This document shows, in pieces, positions 1 through 8,910 of a DNA stretch of 64,000 bases; positions within the stretch are counted from its first letter, which is position 1; every line of letters begins with the position of its first letter. The translations under genes were made by a program, and so were the position numbers. The DNA is from Anoxybacter fermentans. Its GTDB lineage: Bacteria > Bacillota > Halanaerobiia > DY22613. The stretch lies in contig NZ_CP016379.1 in assembly GCF_003991135.1 (NCBI RefSeq), positions 2,046,001 through 2,110,000 of the forward strand, read 5' to 3'. A model generated the notes under the pieces. It ran no database searches. It saw nothing but the letters and a program-made list of their open reading frames with translations, and was not told the origin of the DNA.

Positions 1-368
1 ATAGTTTTGCGGGCAATGGCTTTATCCCCCATCTTTTCAATAGTTTTGGGCTTAGGACCGATAAAAACAAAACCGCATTCTTCACAAACCTCAGCAAAAT
101 GAGCATTCTCAGAAAGAAAACCATAGCCCGGATGAATAGCATCTACCTTGGCAATACTGGCAACACTCATAATATTGGGGATATTTAAATAACTTTTAGT
201 AGAGGGATTTGGCCCTATACAGTAGGCTTCATCAGCAGCCTGTACATGTAAAGCATTACGGTCAGCTTCAGAATAAATGGCAACTGTTTTGATTCCCATC
301 TCACGACAGGCTCTAATAATTCTTACTGCAATTTCTCCACGGTTTGCAATCAATATTTTTTTAAACAT
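1..368 (-). CDS. accC: Biotin carboxylase, acetyl-CoA carboxylase subunit (5' part only)
   Basis: Carboxylates the biotin carried by AccB using ATP and bicarbonate, the first half-reaction of acetyl-CoA carboxylase in fatty acid synthesis. The gene starts at ATG 368 on the minus strand, behind a GAGGT ribosome binding site, and runs off the left edge after about 122 codons. The visible N terminus has the hallmark [16 protein letters not shown] stretch of the biotin carboxylase N-terminal (pre-ATP-grasp) domain, followed by the conserved [10 protein letters not shown] and FIGP segments. The ATP-grasp and C-terminal domains lie outside the window. It begins 25 bases after the accB stop, so accB-accC form one operon, as in most Firmicutes. 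Identification is secure; only the length is unknown. Confidence 0.95.
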   Translation of the reverse strand, partial: MFKKILIANRGEIAVRIIRACREMGIKTVAIYSEADRNALHVQAADEAYCIGPNPSTKSYLNIPNIMSVASIAKVDAIHPGYGFLSENAHFAEVCEECGFVFIGPKPKTIEKMGDKAIARKT

Positions 369-393
369 CTATTTTTACCTCCAACTGATACAA

Positions 394-870
394 TTATTTT
401 TCTGGATCGATTATGAATAAAGTCTGACCGTATTCTACAGGCTGGCCATCCTCTACTAGTATATCCACTATTTTTCCGGTAAATTCTGCTTCAATCTCAT
501 TCATTAATTTCATAGCTTCAATTATACAGAGAGTTTGACCTACTTCAACCCTATCACCCACTTTGACAAACGGATCAGCTCCAGGACGAGGTGCTCGATA
601 GAAAGTACCAACCATTGGAGCCTTAACTGGTTCACCTTTTTTATCAGGTTTTTCTTCTGATTCAGGTTCTTTAGTTTTAGTAGCATTTAAAACCCCAACT
701 GCATGGGGTACTGGATTTGGGTTGACCTGGATGGTCTGATTTTGACCTAACTCAACCTGTACTCCACCTTTACGCAAAACCAGCCTGGTCTTTTCAGTTT
801 CCAATTCCAATTCAGTAATCTCTGTTTCATTAATCAATTGGATTAGTTCTTTAATTTCGCTAATATTCAT
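394..870 (-). CDS. accB: Biotin carboxyl carrier protein of acetyl-CoA carboxylase
   Basis: Carries carboxybiotin between the biotin carboxylase and the carboxyltransferase. The protein is 158 residues if started at ATG 870, which has a strong AAAGGAGG site 7 bases upstream; a longer in-frame reading to 942 has no such site and encodes the ribosome binding site itself, so I reject it. Residues 1-45 form the N-terminal helical region, then a proline/glutamate/lysine-rich linker, then the biotinyl domain (about residues 80-158) with the biotinylation motif EAMKLM. Length and architecture are normal. It precedes accC; upstream, where spoIIIA genes normally adjoin, an ISL3-type insertion sequence now intervenes. 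Confidence 0.96.
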   Translation of the reverse strand: MNISEIKELIQLINETEITELELETEKTRLVLRKGGVQVELGQNQTIQVNPNPVPHAVGVLNATKTKEPESEEKPDKKGEPVKAPMVGTFYRAPRPGADPFVKVGDRVEVGQTLCIIEAMKLMNEIEAEFTGKIVDILVEDGQPVEYGQTLFIIDPEK

Positions 871-1041
871 CTGTTTTCCTCCTTTTGAACTATGAATAGT
901 ATAAAAATATTTCCTTCTTTTTACGATTCCACTCAAAATCATTTTTTATCCGTACATAGGATAAATGTTCCTTAAAATTAAGACCAGGTACTAAATTTTT
1001 TATTCGACATAAATCTTAAATTTCCTTTAATTAAGTGAAAA

Positions 1042-1070
1042 GTAGGGCATGAAAAATGTTCATACCCCAC
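1042..1070 (-). terminator. Candidate terminator hairpin before accB
   Basis: A 12-bp stem with two mismatches (arms at 1042-1053 and 1059-1070) around a 5-base loop, followed on the minus strand by TTTT. It lies between the spoIIIA operon and accB, left of the insertion sequence, and could once have ended the spoIIIA transcript. The T tract is short, so the call is tentative. Confidence 0.4.
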
Positions 1071-1081
1071 TTAAAAAATAA

Positions 1082-2476
1082 GGCTCTCCGTCAAATGTTG
1101 TGAAAGATAAGTTGGCTCCGTTGAATTGATTGGTAAATTGATTTTGAAATAAACATTTAAATTTAATAACTTAACATTGCATTAAATACTCTTCTCCTTA
1201 GATTCATAACATTTGGAACACCATATCCAATCCTTTTGATCAATTTAATCTTGTTATTGATACCCTCAGCAAAGCCATTGGTTATCTTAGTCTTAAAATA
1301 ATTTAGTATTTTTTCTTCCCATCTTTGTATTATCTTTTTTACCTGGTAAAAAGGCATCAGCTTGCTTTTTATTACTTCTTTATACCACCTTTTTAGAGCT
1401 CTGGTGGCTTCTTTCACATCATCTAGCTGCAATAAGTCTCTGAATTCCTCTTTTAATTCCCAGGCCTTTTCTAGAGCTGGACTGAGTTCAAATAATTTGA
1501 TGAGCTTTTCATGTTCTTCATCTGTCAATTCTTCAGCTCGTTTTTGGAGTAATAAACGACTTTGAAAAAACTTTCTTCTCTGATGATTATTTACTGTTTG
1601 TTGAACTTGTTTTCTAACTTCATCAAGGGCTCTGTTCATTAAAGTTACAAGATGAAATTTATCTATAACAATTTTTGCATGAGTAAATGCTGCATCTGCT
1701 ACTGCTTTGAACGGCCGCCACATATCCATAGAGATCGATTGAATCTGTCGTCTTTGTTCATCTTCCCAACAATTAAAGTAGTCAATTAAATCATCCTTTT
1801 TGCGAGTAGGTAAAATGTCAATTAACTCCCGATTAATTGGATCTGTAATGCTAACTCCATATTTATGGCGTTTTAAAACTGCAAATTCATCGATACTGAT
1901 GGCTTTTAATTGACTAAGTTTTGAAACTTGTTGTTTAATGAGAGGGTCAACTACTTTTTTAACTGCATTATTAACAGCTGTATAACTTAACCCGTTTTCT
2001 CTAGCAACTTTAGAATAATCCTTGCTGACAGTTTCTTTAGCAAGATATTTATCAAAGCGTTTGGTTTTACGGGCATATTTATCAATACTTTCATATTTTT
2101 CAGGGATACCCCTCTTATGACAATAAGGACAACGATATCTTTTCTTTAGAAGTCTAATGATTACTAGTTTACCTCTTATGGGGATGTCTCTAATATTTTG
2201 CCATTTTGTATCATGGATTTTATTAGTGATATTACCACACTGAGGACACACAATGTGATTTTTCTTTGCTTCAGCGATAAAAATATATCTGTCCTCCGTT
2301 GAAATAATTTCAGTTGCAATAATGTCTGGCAAATCAAGAAATTTTATGATATTATTATATTGCATTTGCTGGACTCCTTTCTTTGGTTTTTAGTTCGCAA
2401 CTAATTAATTCAACGGAGCCAGCAAATGCCTTTTTATTTTTTATAATTTTTTCTTCACAACATTAATTATAGACCC
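1082..2476 (-). mobile_element. Complete ISL3-family insertion sequence with 8-bp target duplication
   Basis: The element is 1395 bp. Its left end reads GGCTCTCCGTC on the plus strand and its right end reads GGGTCTATAAT on the minus strand; both continue into a shared ATGTTGTGAA, giving imperfect terminal inverted repeats of about 25 bp. A second shared motif, TGGCTCCGTTGAATT, lies inside both ends. The eight bases AAAAATAA flank it on both sides (1074-1081 and 2477-2484), a perfect target-site duplication of the length usual for ISL3. It carries one intact transposase gene. The perfect duplication and open frame suggest a fairly recent insertion between spoIIIAH and accB. Confidence 0.93.
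1163..2365 (-). CDS. ISL3-family DDE transposase
   Basis: Catalyses cut-and-paste movement of the surrounding element. The 400-residue protein has the ISL3 layout: an N-terminal zinc finger (CPQC near residue 40 and CPYC near 80), a helix-turn-helix region about 110-135, and a DDE catalytic core with Asp in ISIDEF (about residue 158), Asp in SMDMW (about 214) and Glu in NGFAEGINNKIK (about 365). The length is normal and no frameshift is seen, so it may be active. The start has an AAAGGAG site eight bases upstream. It lies inside the 1082-2476 element and has no functional link to neighbouring genes. Confidence 0.95.
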   Translation of the reverse strand: MQYNNIIKFLDLPDIIATEIISTEDRYIFIAEAKKNHIVCPQCGNITNKIHDTKWQNIRDIPIRGKLVIIRLLKKRYRCPYCHKRGIPEKYESIDKYARKTKRFDKYLAKETVSKDYSKVARENGLSYTAVNNAVKKVVDPLIKQQVSKLSQLKAISIDEFAVLKRHKYGVSITDPINRELIDILPTRKKDDLIDYFNCWEDEQRRQIQSISMDMWRPFKAVADAAFTHAKIVIDKFHLVTLMNRALDEVRKQVQQTVNNHQRRKFFQSRLLLQKRAEELTDEEHEKLIKLFELSPALEKAWELKEEFRDLLQLDDVKEATRALKRWYKEVIKSKLMPFYQVKKIIQRWEEKILNYFKTKITNGFAEGINNKIKLIKRIGYGVPNVMNLRRRVFNAMLSY

Positions 2477-2488
2477 AAAAATAATAAT

Positions 2489-2627
2489 TAATTAAACTGC
2501 AAAAAGCTAATTTTGAACACTATTGAATTTTTTTGTTAAACCATTTTAGTGAAATTTCAGTCGAACTTTAGATGATTTAAAAAATTTCTTTATAAAGTGA
2601 AAAATTAGCTTTTTGCAGTAAAATCAT
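2489..2627 (+). repeat. Palindromic repeat family, copy A (short form)
   Basis: Starts ATTAAACTGCAAAAAGCTAA and ends with the inverted equivalent GCTTTTTGCAG. This is the short form: the outer arms are kept but the central ~85 bp with two inner hairpins is missing. It lies four bases before the spoIIIAH stop codon on one side and five bases after the insertion-sequence target duplication on the other. Confidence 0.9.
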
Positions 2628-2630
2628 AAT

Positions 2631-3227
2631 TCAGTCGATATCGGTTATCCGCTTTTCAATGATAGTAATATCCTCTAACCGTAAGTCCGTAATTTTAGTG
2701 ACAATATCACCAATCTTGGTTACATCTGTTTCAGTCAGTCCATCTGTTTGTATGATTAAATCAATAGAGTTTTCGTGCATATAAGCCAGAGCATCATAAA
2801 AACCGCGTGCCCTAATTAGACTTTCTATCTCCATCTCCTGTTCAATATGTCTGGTTAAACGGAGTAGTGCCTCTTGAGCATTCTTTTTGATACTGGGGTC
2901 TACATTGGGATTATTAATCATCTCCCGATAAATATTAATCTGCTCACTTCTGGCTTTATCCCTTTCCAGACGGTATTGAACAAAAAAGTCCTGATTTTGC
3001 TTCTTTTCTTTTACTCCGGTAAATTGAATTTCTATCATATCCTGATTATTCTCCCCTGTTTCATCTGCTTTTTCTATAATTACTGGGGTAGTACTGGGTT
3101 GAGAATTATTCTGCGCTGGTATTTCACTGGGATTAGAATTTTGATAGATCAGAATAGATGAAACCATTCCAATCCAGAACATAAAGACAGCAAACCAGAT
3201 AATTCTTTTTTTAGTTTCTCTTTTCAC
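2631..3227 (-). CDS. spoIIIAH: Stage III sporulation protein AH
   Basis: Mother-cell membrane protein that, in known spore formers, pairs with SpoIIQ across the two septal membranes to build the feeding channel between mother cell and forespore. The 198-residue protein has one N-terminal membrane segment (about residues 9-27), a polar low-complexity stretch, and a C-terminal alpha/beta domain of the ring-building YscJ/FliF-like type (about 95-198) containing the typical FYDALAYMHENSIDLII segment. Length matches the family. It is the last gene of the spoIIIAA-AH operon, 10 bases after spoIIIAG, and a palindromic repeat plus an insertion sequence follow it. Confidence 0.93.
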   Translation of the reverse strand: MKRETKKRIIWFAVFMFWIGMVSSILIYQNSNPSEIPAQNNSQPSTTPVIIEKADETGENNQDMIEIQFTGVKEKKQNQDFFVQYRLERDKARSEQINIYREMINNPNVDPSIKKNAQEALLRLTRHIEQEMEIESLIRARGFYDALAYMHENSIDLIIQTDGLTETDVTKIGDIVTKITDLRLEDITIIEKRITDID

Positions 3228-3237
3228 GTACTTTCAC

Positions 3238-3855
3238 CTACCTTTTATAGGGTAAAACACAGATTTTATGTAAAGGTATTCCCAGAACCGTATTCACCGC
3301 TCTGGTCAATTCAGCATTTACTTTTGGATTACTCGCCCCTTCTGCTACTACTAATACTCCTTTGATGATAGGAGATTTTTCTGTACGAACTACAGGTTTT
3401 TCTTCACCATTTTTATCTCTGATAATGACAATATCCTGTGATTCGGAGCGATCTTTGATAATACGAATACCTCCTGAATTATCACGTTCTTCTGTTTCAC
3501 TATTGGAGATGGAAGTGTTGAACCCGTAAATATATTCCGGGCCCTGTTCAATGGTGATATCTACTTCCACTTTCCCGACTCCCTCAATCAATGATAAAAC
3601 CTTTTTCAAACGTTCTTCCAGCCTTTCCTCATAACTGTTAGAATTAATTTCATCACTAAAAACCTGAACTATCTCCTTTTTTTGATTACCACTTACGGGA
3701 AGAAAACTTTGAGAAGGCTTCATCATATTGCTTACAAGCATCAAAAGTATTCCCGCCATAGCCAGCAGACTGATATACATAAGAGCATTTTGGCGTTTAT
3801 TTTTTCCATTCTTTTCATTGGGGTTAAAGAGAAAATCCCAAAGTTTTTGTAACAT
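3238..3855 (-). CDS. spoIIIAG: Stage III sporulation protein AG
   Basis: Part of the SpoIIIA-SpoIIQ channel; in Bacillus it forms a large ring in the intermembrane space. The protein is 205 residues with one membrane segment at about residues 25-44 and a C-terminal ring-building domain (about 75-205) containing the conserved segments RLKKVLSLIEGVGKVEV and GVLVVAEGA. I place the start at ATG 3855 because the AGGAGG site lies seven bases before it; the ATG at 3861 is too close to that site. The gene follows spoIIIAF by 11 bases and precedes spoIIIAH by 10. Confidence 0.94.
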   Translation of the reverse strand: MLQKLWDFLFNPNEKNGKNKRQNALMYISLLAMAGILLMLVSNMMKPSQSFLPVSGNQKKEIVQVFSDEINSNSYEERLEERLKKVLSLIEGVGKVEVDITIEQGPEYIYGFNTSISNSETEERDNSGGIRIIKDRSESQDIVIIRDKNGEEKPVVRTEKSPIIKGVLVVAEGASNPKVNAELTRAVNTVLGIPLHKICVLPYKR

Positions 3856-3866
3856 AATCATTCCTC

Positions 3867-4481
3867 CTATTGAATACTGATCGCCTCCGGTTTTAGATTA
3901 TAAAAACTCATAACAAGCTTTGCTATTTTCTCTCTAATCCTCTCCTTTTTCTCAACATCTAAAATCTTTTTCTTTTCCTCACTACCCTTCCTGGAACCAA
4001 TGGAAATCTCAACGTTTTTCACCGGTTTTATTTCTGAATCTTTAGGATCCGATTTTCTCTCTTCAACAATGGATAAACTAATTTGAACTGATTGAATCTG
4101 TCCCTTTTCAGTTACCTGAACTTCTACATCAGCTTTTTCAACCTCAGGTTGGGTCAAAATCAAAGCCTGAATCTGCTGCTGTAATTGACGCTTGAATGCC
4201 GTAATAGCTAATTTTCGGTTATGCTGTTTAATTGCTTCACCTTTATGTTGAATAAATTGCTGTTCCTTTTTGGTTGAGACATCTTCAAAGGGATAAAATA
4301 CATCAAAATCTGAATCAATTAGACTTAAGATAGGATTTAAAACCGTTAAAAAAATGAAGAAACTTATCACTATTTTCAGGTACTTTCTAATTGAACTATT
4401 GGGCAAAAGCATCTCCACTAAACTGGCAAATATCACAATAATTACAAGATCTCTGACCCAATCTTTTAATATCTCAATCAT
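3867..4481 (-). CDS. spoIIIAF: Stage III sporulation protein AF
   Basis: Membrane component of the mother cell-to-forespore SpoIIIA complex. The 204-residue protein has two N-terminal membrane segments (about residues 10-24 and 36-54) followed by a charged soluble domain (60-204), the usual SpoIIIAF shape. It begins four bases after spoIIIAE and ends 11 bases before spoIIIAG, so the genes are probably translated together. The role in the complex follows from the family; nothing in this copy is unusual. Confidence 0.93.
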   Translation of the reverse strand: MIEILKDWVRDLVIIVIFASLVEMLLPNSSIRKYLKIVISFFIFLTVLNPILSLIDSDFDVFYPFEDVSTKKEQQFIQHKGEAIKQHNRKLAITAFKRQLQQQIQALILTQPEVEKADVEVQVTEKGQIQSVQISLSIVEERKSDPKDSEIKPVKNVEISIGSRKGSEEKKKILDVEKKERIREKIAKLVMSFYNLKPEAISIQ

Positions 4482-4485
4482 ATTA

Positions 4486-5676
4486 TCACCTCAGCATTAC
4501 TGTCATATTGGCTATACCCACCATTATTGTTATAACAATAAAAAACATAATAGCTACTGTCGTTACAGATAAAAAGACCAGCATTAATGTATTTCCTAAA
4601 TTATTAATTGAATCAACAATAATATCTTCTCCAATAGGTTGAATGATAGCGCTTATCAGTTTATAAATGACAACTAAGGCGAGGATTTTAACAATGGGAA
4701 ATACTACAGTAATGAAAATAATAAGCATTCCGATTAAGCCTATAGCATTCTGAATCAACAATGAACAGCCTACCACCAATTCCAGAGCATCAGCAAACAT
4801 TCCACCAATAAAAGGTACAAAGGCCCCGGTCAGATATTTAGCCGTCCGTAAGGAAATACCATCTGCTACCGAAACAGCTACACCTTGAATTAAAATAACT
4901 CCAAAAAAGATGACTAATGAGAGTCCTAAAATGGTAATTCCCATCTCTTTAATAAACCCACCCAATCTGGAAAGACGAAATTCTCCAGTAAAACTGCTGA
5001 CCACACTTAAAACTACTGCCAGAGAAATCAACGGGAAGACTACCATTTTGATCACAGTAGCAATCAAACTGACAACAAGAAAGATCATAGGTTGAAAGAT
5101 AGTGGCAGAACCTACTGCACCTATACTGATAAGGAGAGTAAATAATGTGGGGAGCAAAGCATGCATAAAATCAACCATATCTTTAATAGTTCTGCTACCA
5201 ATTCCAGCAGCCATTGAAAAAGAATTGAGAGCAATAACCACTAAAAGCAGGTAAACAAATCCATTAGATAACTTAGCAACTCCTGGATTATTAAAGGCCT
5301 CCTGAAATACATTCAAAAGAGCTGCAATTACAGCAAGTACCAGAAGCTGACTCAACAACTTTATATTCGCCAGAACTTCTCTAAATAGTGTATTCCAGAT
5401 CCCTCTTATAAATTTTCTCCAATCAAATTTAAGCCCTCCGTGAATAAACTTTTTCACCATCTCTGTAAAATTCAAAGTAGGAAGTACCTGATCCATCTCT
5501 TTATTTAATCTATTAACTACTTTCTGGATATTCTCCAGGGATAAATCCTTAAGCTGTTCTTCTAAAATAGTATCCACATCTGGCCCGGCTTCTTCTAAAG
5601 CAGCAACGGTTTGCGAAAAAAAACAGAGTAAAAAGAGAATAACAATTCGGATTACTCTTCCTTTTATCATCTTCAT
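4486..5676 (-). CDS. spoIIIAE: Stage III sporulation protein AE
   Basis: Polytopic membrane protein of the SpoIIIA complex, needed for forespore sigma-G activity in Bacillus. The 396-residue protein starts with a signal-peptide-like stretch (about residues 8-26), then a soluble part and roughly eight hydrophobic segments between residues 95 and 396. Conserved glycine-rich parts such as LTGAFVPFIGGMFADALE are present. Length is typical for the family. Located between spoIIIAD (16-base gap) and spoIIIAF (4-base gap). Confidence 0.94.
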   Translation of the reverse strand: MKMIKGRVIRIVILFLLCFFSQTVAALEEAGPDVDTILEEQLKDLSLENIQKVVNRLNKEMDQVLPTLNFTEMVKKFIHGGLKFDWRKFIRGIWNTLFREVLANIKLLSQLLVLAVIAALLNVFQEAFNNPGVAKLSNGFVYLLLVVIALNSFSMAAGIGSRTIKDMVDFMHALLPTLFTLLISIGAVGSATIFQPMIFLVVSLIATVIKMVVFPLISLAVVLSVVSSFTGEFRLSRLGGFIKEMGITILGLSLVIFFGVILIQGVAVSVADGISLRTAKYLTGAFVPFIGGMFADALELVVGCSLLIQNAIGLIGMLIIFITVVFPIVKILALVVIYKLISAIIQPIGEDIIVDSINNLGNTLMLVFLSVTTVAIMFFIVITIMVGIANMTVMLR

Positions 5677-5692
5677 TTCACCTTTTCTTTTT

Positions 5693-6079
5693 TTAAGGTA
5701 AAATTTTTACTATCGACTCCATAATGGCAATCATAATTGGTAAGGCAATAATCATAATTAAAATCTTAGCCGCAAATTCAATCTTGGCAGCTATCACTCC
5801 TTCACCTGCATCTCTACAGATTTGAGCTCCAAATTCAGCGATATAGGCAATACCGATAATCTTAAAAATAGTTGTAATATATGTTAAACTGATATTGGCC
5901 TTAATCGCTAACTGACGAAGGACATTAACTACTCCTGTAATTTTGTCCATCATCAATATAAAGATTAGCACTCCTACCAAAATCGTTAGCTGAATGGCTA
6001 TTTCTGGTTTGTGTTCTTTGATAACCATTATTAAAATAGTAGTGATAATACCGACTCCGACAATTTGAAAAATTTCCAC
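5693..6079 (-). CDS. spoIIIAD: Stage III sporulation protein AD
   Basis: Small integral membrane protein of the SpoIIIA complex. The 128 residues hold about four hydrophobic segments with the family segment FGAQICRDAGEG near residue 85. It sits 16 bases after spoIIIAC, to which it is related in sequence, and 16 bases before spoIIIAE. Length and hydropathy match the family. Confidence 0.93.
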   Translation of the reverse strand: MEIFQIVGVGIITTILIMVIKEHKPEIAIQLTILVGVLIFILMMDKITGVVNVLRQLAIKANISLTYITTIFKIIGIAYIAEFGAQICRDAGEGVIAAKIEFAAKILIMIIALPIMIAIMESIVKILP

Positions 6080-6095
6080 CTTTTATCACCTCTGC

Positions 6096-6290
6096 TTACA
6101 GGCCAAATACCGCCCGGATTTCACCAAAAAGTTGAGAAATCAACCTGACAACCCAGAAAAATGAGATCAATACTGCACTAAGAGTAACCATCTGAGCGAT
6201 CTCTTTTTTATCAGCCTGGTCTAAAACCAGCTTAATCACCGCCACAAAAATACCCAATCCAGCAAGCTTGAAAATTAGATCAATTTGCAT
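6096..6290 (-). CDS. spoIIIAC: Stage III sporulation protein AC
   Basis: Very small membrane protein (64 residues) of the SpoIIIA complex with two hydrophobic helices. I start it at ATG 6290 (MQIDLIFKLAGLG), because the protein then has the normal family length of about 65 residues and a GAGTGGA ribosome binding site lies just upstream; the longer frame to 6338 would run into spoIIIAB. The start lies 22 bases after the spoIIIAB stop. Confidence 0.92.
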   Translation of the reverse strand: MQIDLIFKLAGLGIFVAVIKLVLDQADKKEIAQMVTLSAVLISFFWVVRLISQLFGEIRAVFGL

Positions 6291-6312
6291 CTTATCCACT
6301 CCTCTTTTAGAA

Positions 6313-6831
6313 TTAATATAATAAAATAACCAGAGCAATACCGGTTAAAATACCTACATAATTCCATAAACGGCTCATCTTTTCTCCTTCTTCTCTGGAT
6401 TTTAGTTCCAACTGTTCTAAACGTTTCTGGGCAACTTTTAAATGCCGAATCTGATCCTGATCATTGGAATTACCCAACGCCCTACCAAATTGTTTCAGCA
6501 CTTCCCAGTCTTCAGCTTTCAAACAAAAATTTCCCTGGGATTCGTCTATCGTCTTCTGCCAGGCCTGATCTGTTGTCATTCCCCGAGAGAATTGAAGATA
6601 TTTATAAAAGAGTGCAAAAAACTGTTTATGCGGTTGAGGAGAAATTGAAGCCAATCTTTTCATCGCTTGGGGTAGAAGTGTCTGAACATAACCAATTTCT
6701 GTCTCTAACAGATGTAATGCTGTATAAAATTCCTGTAATTCTCGTGTTCTTTGGGTATATTGATAGCCCATAAGCCGCCCTCCAATTAAACCTGAAACAA
6801 TGATTATAAGACTTCCAATGATTTTAACCAT
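6313..6831 (-). CDS. spoIIIAB: Stage III sporulation protein AB
   Basis: Membrane-anchored SpoIIIA protein, related to the type II secretion/pilus inner-membrane F component. The 172-residue protein has a hydrophobic segment at each end (about residues 3-20 and 155-172) around a helical middle with the family pattern LLETEIGYVQTLLPQAM. The start overlaps the end of spoIIIAA by eight bases, which suggests translational coupling. Confidence 0.93.
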   Translation of the reverse strand: MVKIIGSLIIIVSGLIGGRLMGYQYTQRTRELQEFYTALHLLETEIGYVQTLLPQAMKRLASISPQPHKQFFALFYKYLQFSRGMTTDQAWQKTIDESQGNFCLKAEDWEVLKQFGRALGNSNDQDQIRHLKVAQKRLEQLELKSREEGEKMSRLWNYVGILTGIALVILLY

Positions 6832-7819
6832 ATCGGAATCGCTCCTTTACAGCTGGCCCGACTTTAAAAATTTTTGTTAAATCCTGATCATAGACTCCTT
6901 CAATGGTTCCGGCTCCGTTACGATTACTCAAAAGAACATAACGGGTAAATATTTTACTTGTAAGCAATTCTTTTAAAATAGGTCTATCCATTAATTCCCT
7001 AAGATTACTACCGTGGACAGTTACAATCAACCGGATTCCTGCCCTTACTGCTTCTTGAATCGCTGCTACATCCTCCGCACTACCGATTTCGTCAGTAGCA
7101 ATAACCTGAGGAGACATGGAACGAATCAAAAGATACATCCCAGTAGATTTGGGGCAATGATCTAAAACATCAGTCCGTACTCCAAGATCATGATGGGGTA
7201 TCCCCTGAAAAGAACCAGCCAGTTCAGAACGTTCATCCACTACCCCAACTTTAAGCCCACTAAATCCAGACCAACCATTGCTTAATTGTCTGATAATATC
7301 CCTAAGAAGTGTAGTTTTACCACAGCGAGGCGGTGAAACAATCATAGTATGATGGATATCTCCAGATGCTTTAATTAACTGAGGAATAACAGGATTAGCA
7401 CATCCCTTTATTTCCCGGGTAATACGGAAATTAATACCTGAAAAATCTTTAATTTGATCGATCTTGCCAGCCTTTATAATTCCAGATCCTACAAATCCTA
7501 CCCGGTGTCCCCCGGGAATAGTGATAAAACCCTGCCTCAATTCTTCTTTAAGAGCATAAATAGAGTGATTACTCAAAAAGAGAATAGCCTGACCCAAATC
7601 ATCCCTTTTGATAATTTCTCCCCTAAACGGGTCAGTATGTAATCCATCTTTTCCAAGAAAAAGATCTCTGTCACCTAAAATTAGATTCAAAGGCCGATTT
7701 ACTCTTAATCGAATCTCCTGCAATTTATCAAGTTCTTCATCTTTGAGAAGTTTAAAATAACTTCTCAATCTCTGTGGTAAAAACTTTGCAATCTCTTCAG
7801 TAAAATCTTTTCTATCCAT
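6824..7819 (-). CDS. spoIIIAA: Stage III sporulation protein AA, ATPase
   Basis: Cytosolic ATPase thought to power the SpoIIIA channel, related to secretion-type ATPases. The 331-residue protein has a Walker A motif SPPRCGKTTLLRD (about residues 160-172), a Walker B-like stretch GVVDERSELAG, and a conserved ATDEIGS segment. It is the first gene of the spoIIIAA-AH operon. The upstream 490 bases to efp contain a terminator and a palindromic repeat, so the operon probably has its own sporulation promoter nearby, though I could not pick one out with confidence. Confidence 0.95.
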   Translation of the reverse strand: MDRKDFTEEIAKFLPQRLRSYFKLLKDEELDKLQEIRLRVNRPLNLILGDRDLFLGKDGLHTDPFRGEIIKRDDLGQAILFLSNHSIYALKEELRQGFITIPGGHRVGFVGSGIIKAGKIDQIKDFSGINFRITREIKGCANPVIPQLIKASGDIHHTMIVSPPRCGKTTLLRDIIRQLSNGWSGFSGLKVGVVDERSELAGSFQGIPHHDLGVRTDVLDHCPKSTGMYLLIRSMSPQVIATDEIGSAEDVAAIQEAVRAGIRLIVTVHGSNLRELMDRPILKELLTSKIFTRYVLLSNRNGAGTIEGVYDQDLTKIFKVGPAVKERFRYG

Positions 7820-7901
7820 CTTCGATCCTCCAGAATATCTTTCTTTATATAAATATCTATTTATAAAAGGGTAATGATATGCAAAATTTCTTAAAAAGAA
7901 A

Positions 7902-7938
7902 TAAAAAAAGTCCCCCTCATCTTGATATGAAAGGGACT
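7902..7938 (-). terminator. Rho-independent terminator between efp and spoIIIAA
   Basis: Arms at 7909-7920 and 7927-7938 form a mostly paired 12-bp stem, and on the minus strand the hairpin is followed by seven T (bases 7902-7908). It would stop transcripts coming from efp before they enter the sporulation operon. Confidence 0.75.
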
Positions 7939-7978
7939 GTTAAAGAAATTCGGATTAAATACAAAACGAACTAAATGA

Positions 7979-8203
7979 TGATTAAACTGCAAAAAGCTAA
8001 TTTTGAGCGACATAGAAATTTTTCGCTAAACCATCTTAACAAAATTTCAGTCGAAATAAGGTCTCATCACAGGATGTGATGAGCTAATCAAGGGCCAGGA
8101 AGGCCCTTTGATTAAAAAGCCTTATTTCAGCTGAAATCAAGCTTTAGATGGTTCAAAAAATTTCTCAAGGAGCAAAAAATTAGCTTTTTGCAGTTTAATT
8201 ATC
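7979..8203 (+). repeat. Palindromic repeat family, copy B (full length)
   Basis: Full-length copy. Outer arms start at ATTAAACTGCAAAAAGCTAA and end GCTTTTTGCAGTTTAAT. Inside are two separate hairpins, one around CTCATCACAGG (8064-8083) and one around CTAATCAAGGGCC (8084-8115), enclosed by an AAATAAGG / CCTTATTT stem. It fills most of the efp-spoIIIAA gap. Confidence 0.92.
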
Positions 8204-8280
8204 AAAATAATTTTATATTCAGTTTACTACTATTTTTCTAGCATCTTTCTATTGAACAATAACCCAAACATCATACTACA

Positions 8281-8308
8281 TTTAAAAACCAGACTGAATA
8301 CAGTCTGG
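8281..8308 (-). terminator. Rho-independent terminator of efp
   Basis: A perfect 8-bp stem, CCAGACTG / CAGTCTGG (8289-8308), with a 4-base loop and TTTTTAAA following on the minus strand. It begins two bases after the efp stop codon. Confidence 0.85.
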
Positions 8309-8309
8309 C

Positions 8310-8867
8310 TTAAACCCGGGTGATATATTCACCTGTACGGGTATCTACTTTAATTATATCACCTTCATTAATAAAAAGAGGAACCTGAACTACTTTACCT
8401 GTTTCCAAAGTAGCAGGCTTACTTCCACCAGACACAGTATTTCCGCGAACTCCAGGTGGTGTCTCTACTACCTTTAATTCAACAGTAACAGGTAAATCTA
8501 TACCAACTGGTTTGCCTTTATAAAGCTGTACTTTGATCATATCATTTTCTTTTAAATAATCAATTGCATTACCCAATGTTTCCTTTTCCAGTGTCATCTG
8601 CTCATAAGTTTCGGTATCCATGAAAACATAAAGATCATCCTGCTTGTACAAAAACTGCATTTCCCGGGTATCCAGGTAAGCTCTTTCAACTTTTTCACCA
8701 GCTTTAAAAGTTTTTTCAATTACATAACCGGTCTCAACATTCTTCAATTTGGTTCGTACAAAAGCAGAACCTCTACTCCGTTGAACATGTAAAAACTCTA
8801 TAATGGTGTATAATTCACCATCTACTACAATTGTAAGTCCATTGGAAAAATCATTAGTAGAAATCAT
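8310..8867 (-). CDS. efp: Translation elongation factor P, unusual modification loop
   Basis: Relieves ribosome stalling at polyproline stretches by entering the E site. The 185-residue length and three-domain sequence are normal. The loop that inserts toward the peptidyl-transferase centre reads [15 protein letters not shown], whereas Bacillus-type EF-P has HVKPGKGAAF with a modified Lys32; here Arg occupies position 32 and Pro30 is replaced by Arg. In some bacteria Arg32 is rhamnosylated, but this loop context is different, so modification is unknown. The gene has a good GGAGG site and is followed by its own terminator. Family assignment is certain; the loop is a genuine sequence observation. 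Confidence 0.97.
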   Translation of the reverse strand: MISTNDFSNGLTIVVDGELYTIIEFLHVQRSRGSAFVRTKLKNVETGYVIEKTFKAGEKVERAYLDTREMQFLYKQDDLYVFMDTETYEQMTLEKETLGNAIDYLKENDMIKVQLYKGKPVGIDLPVTVELKVVETPPGVRGNTVSGGSKPATLETGKVVQVPLFINEGDIIKVDTRTGEYITRV

Positions 8868-8910
8868 CTTAAATTACCTCCTTAGTTAAAATATTTAAAT
8901 AAAACTTAAA

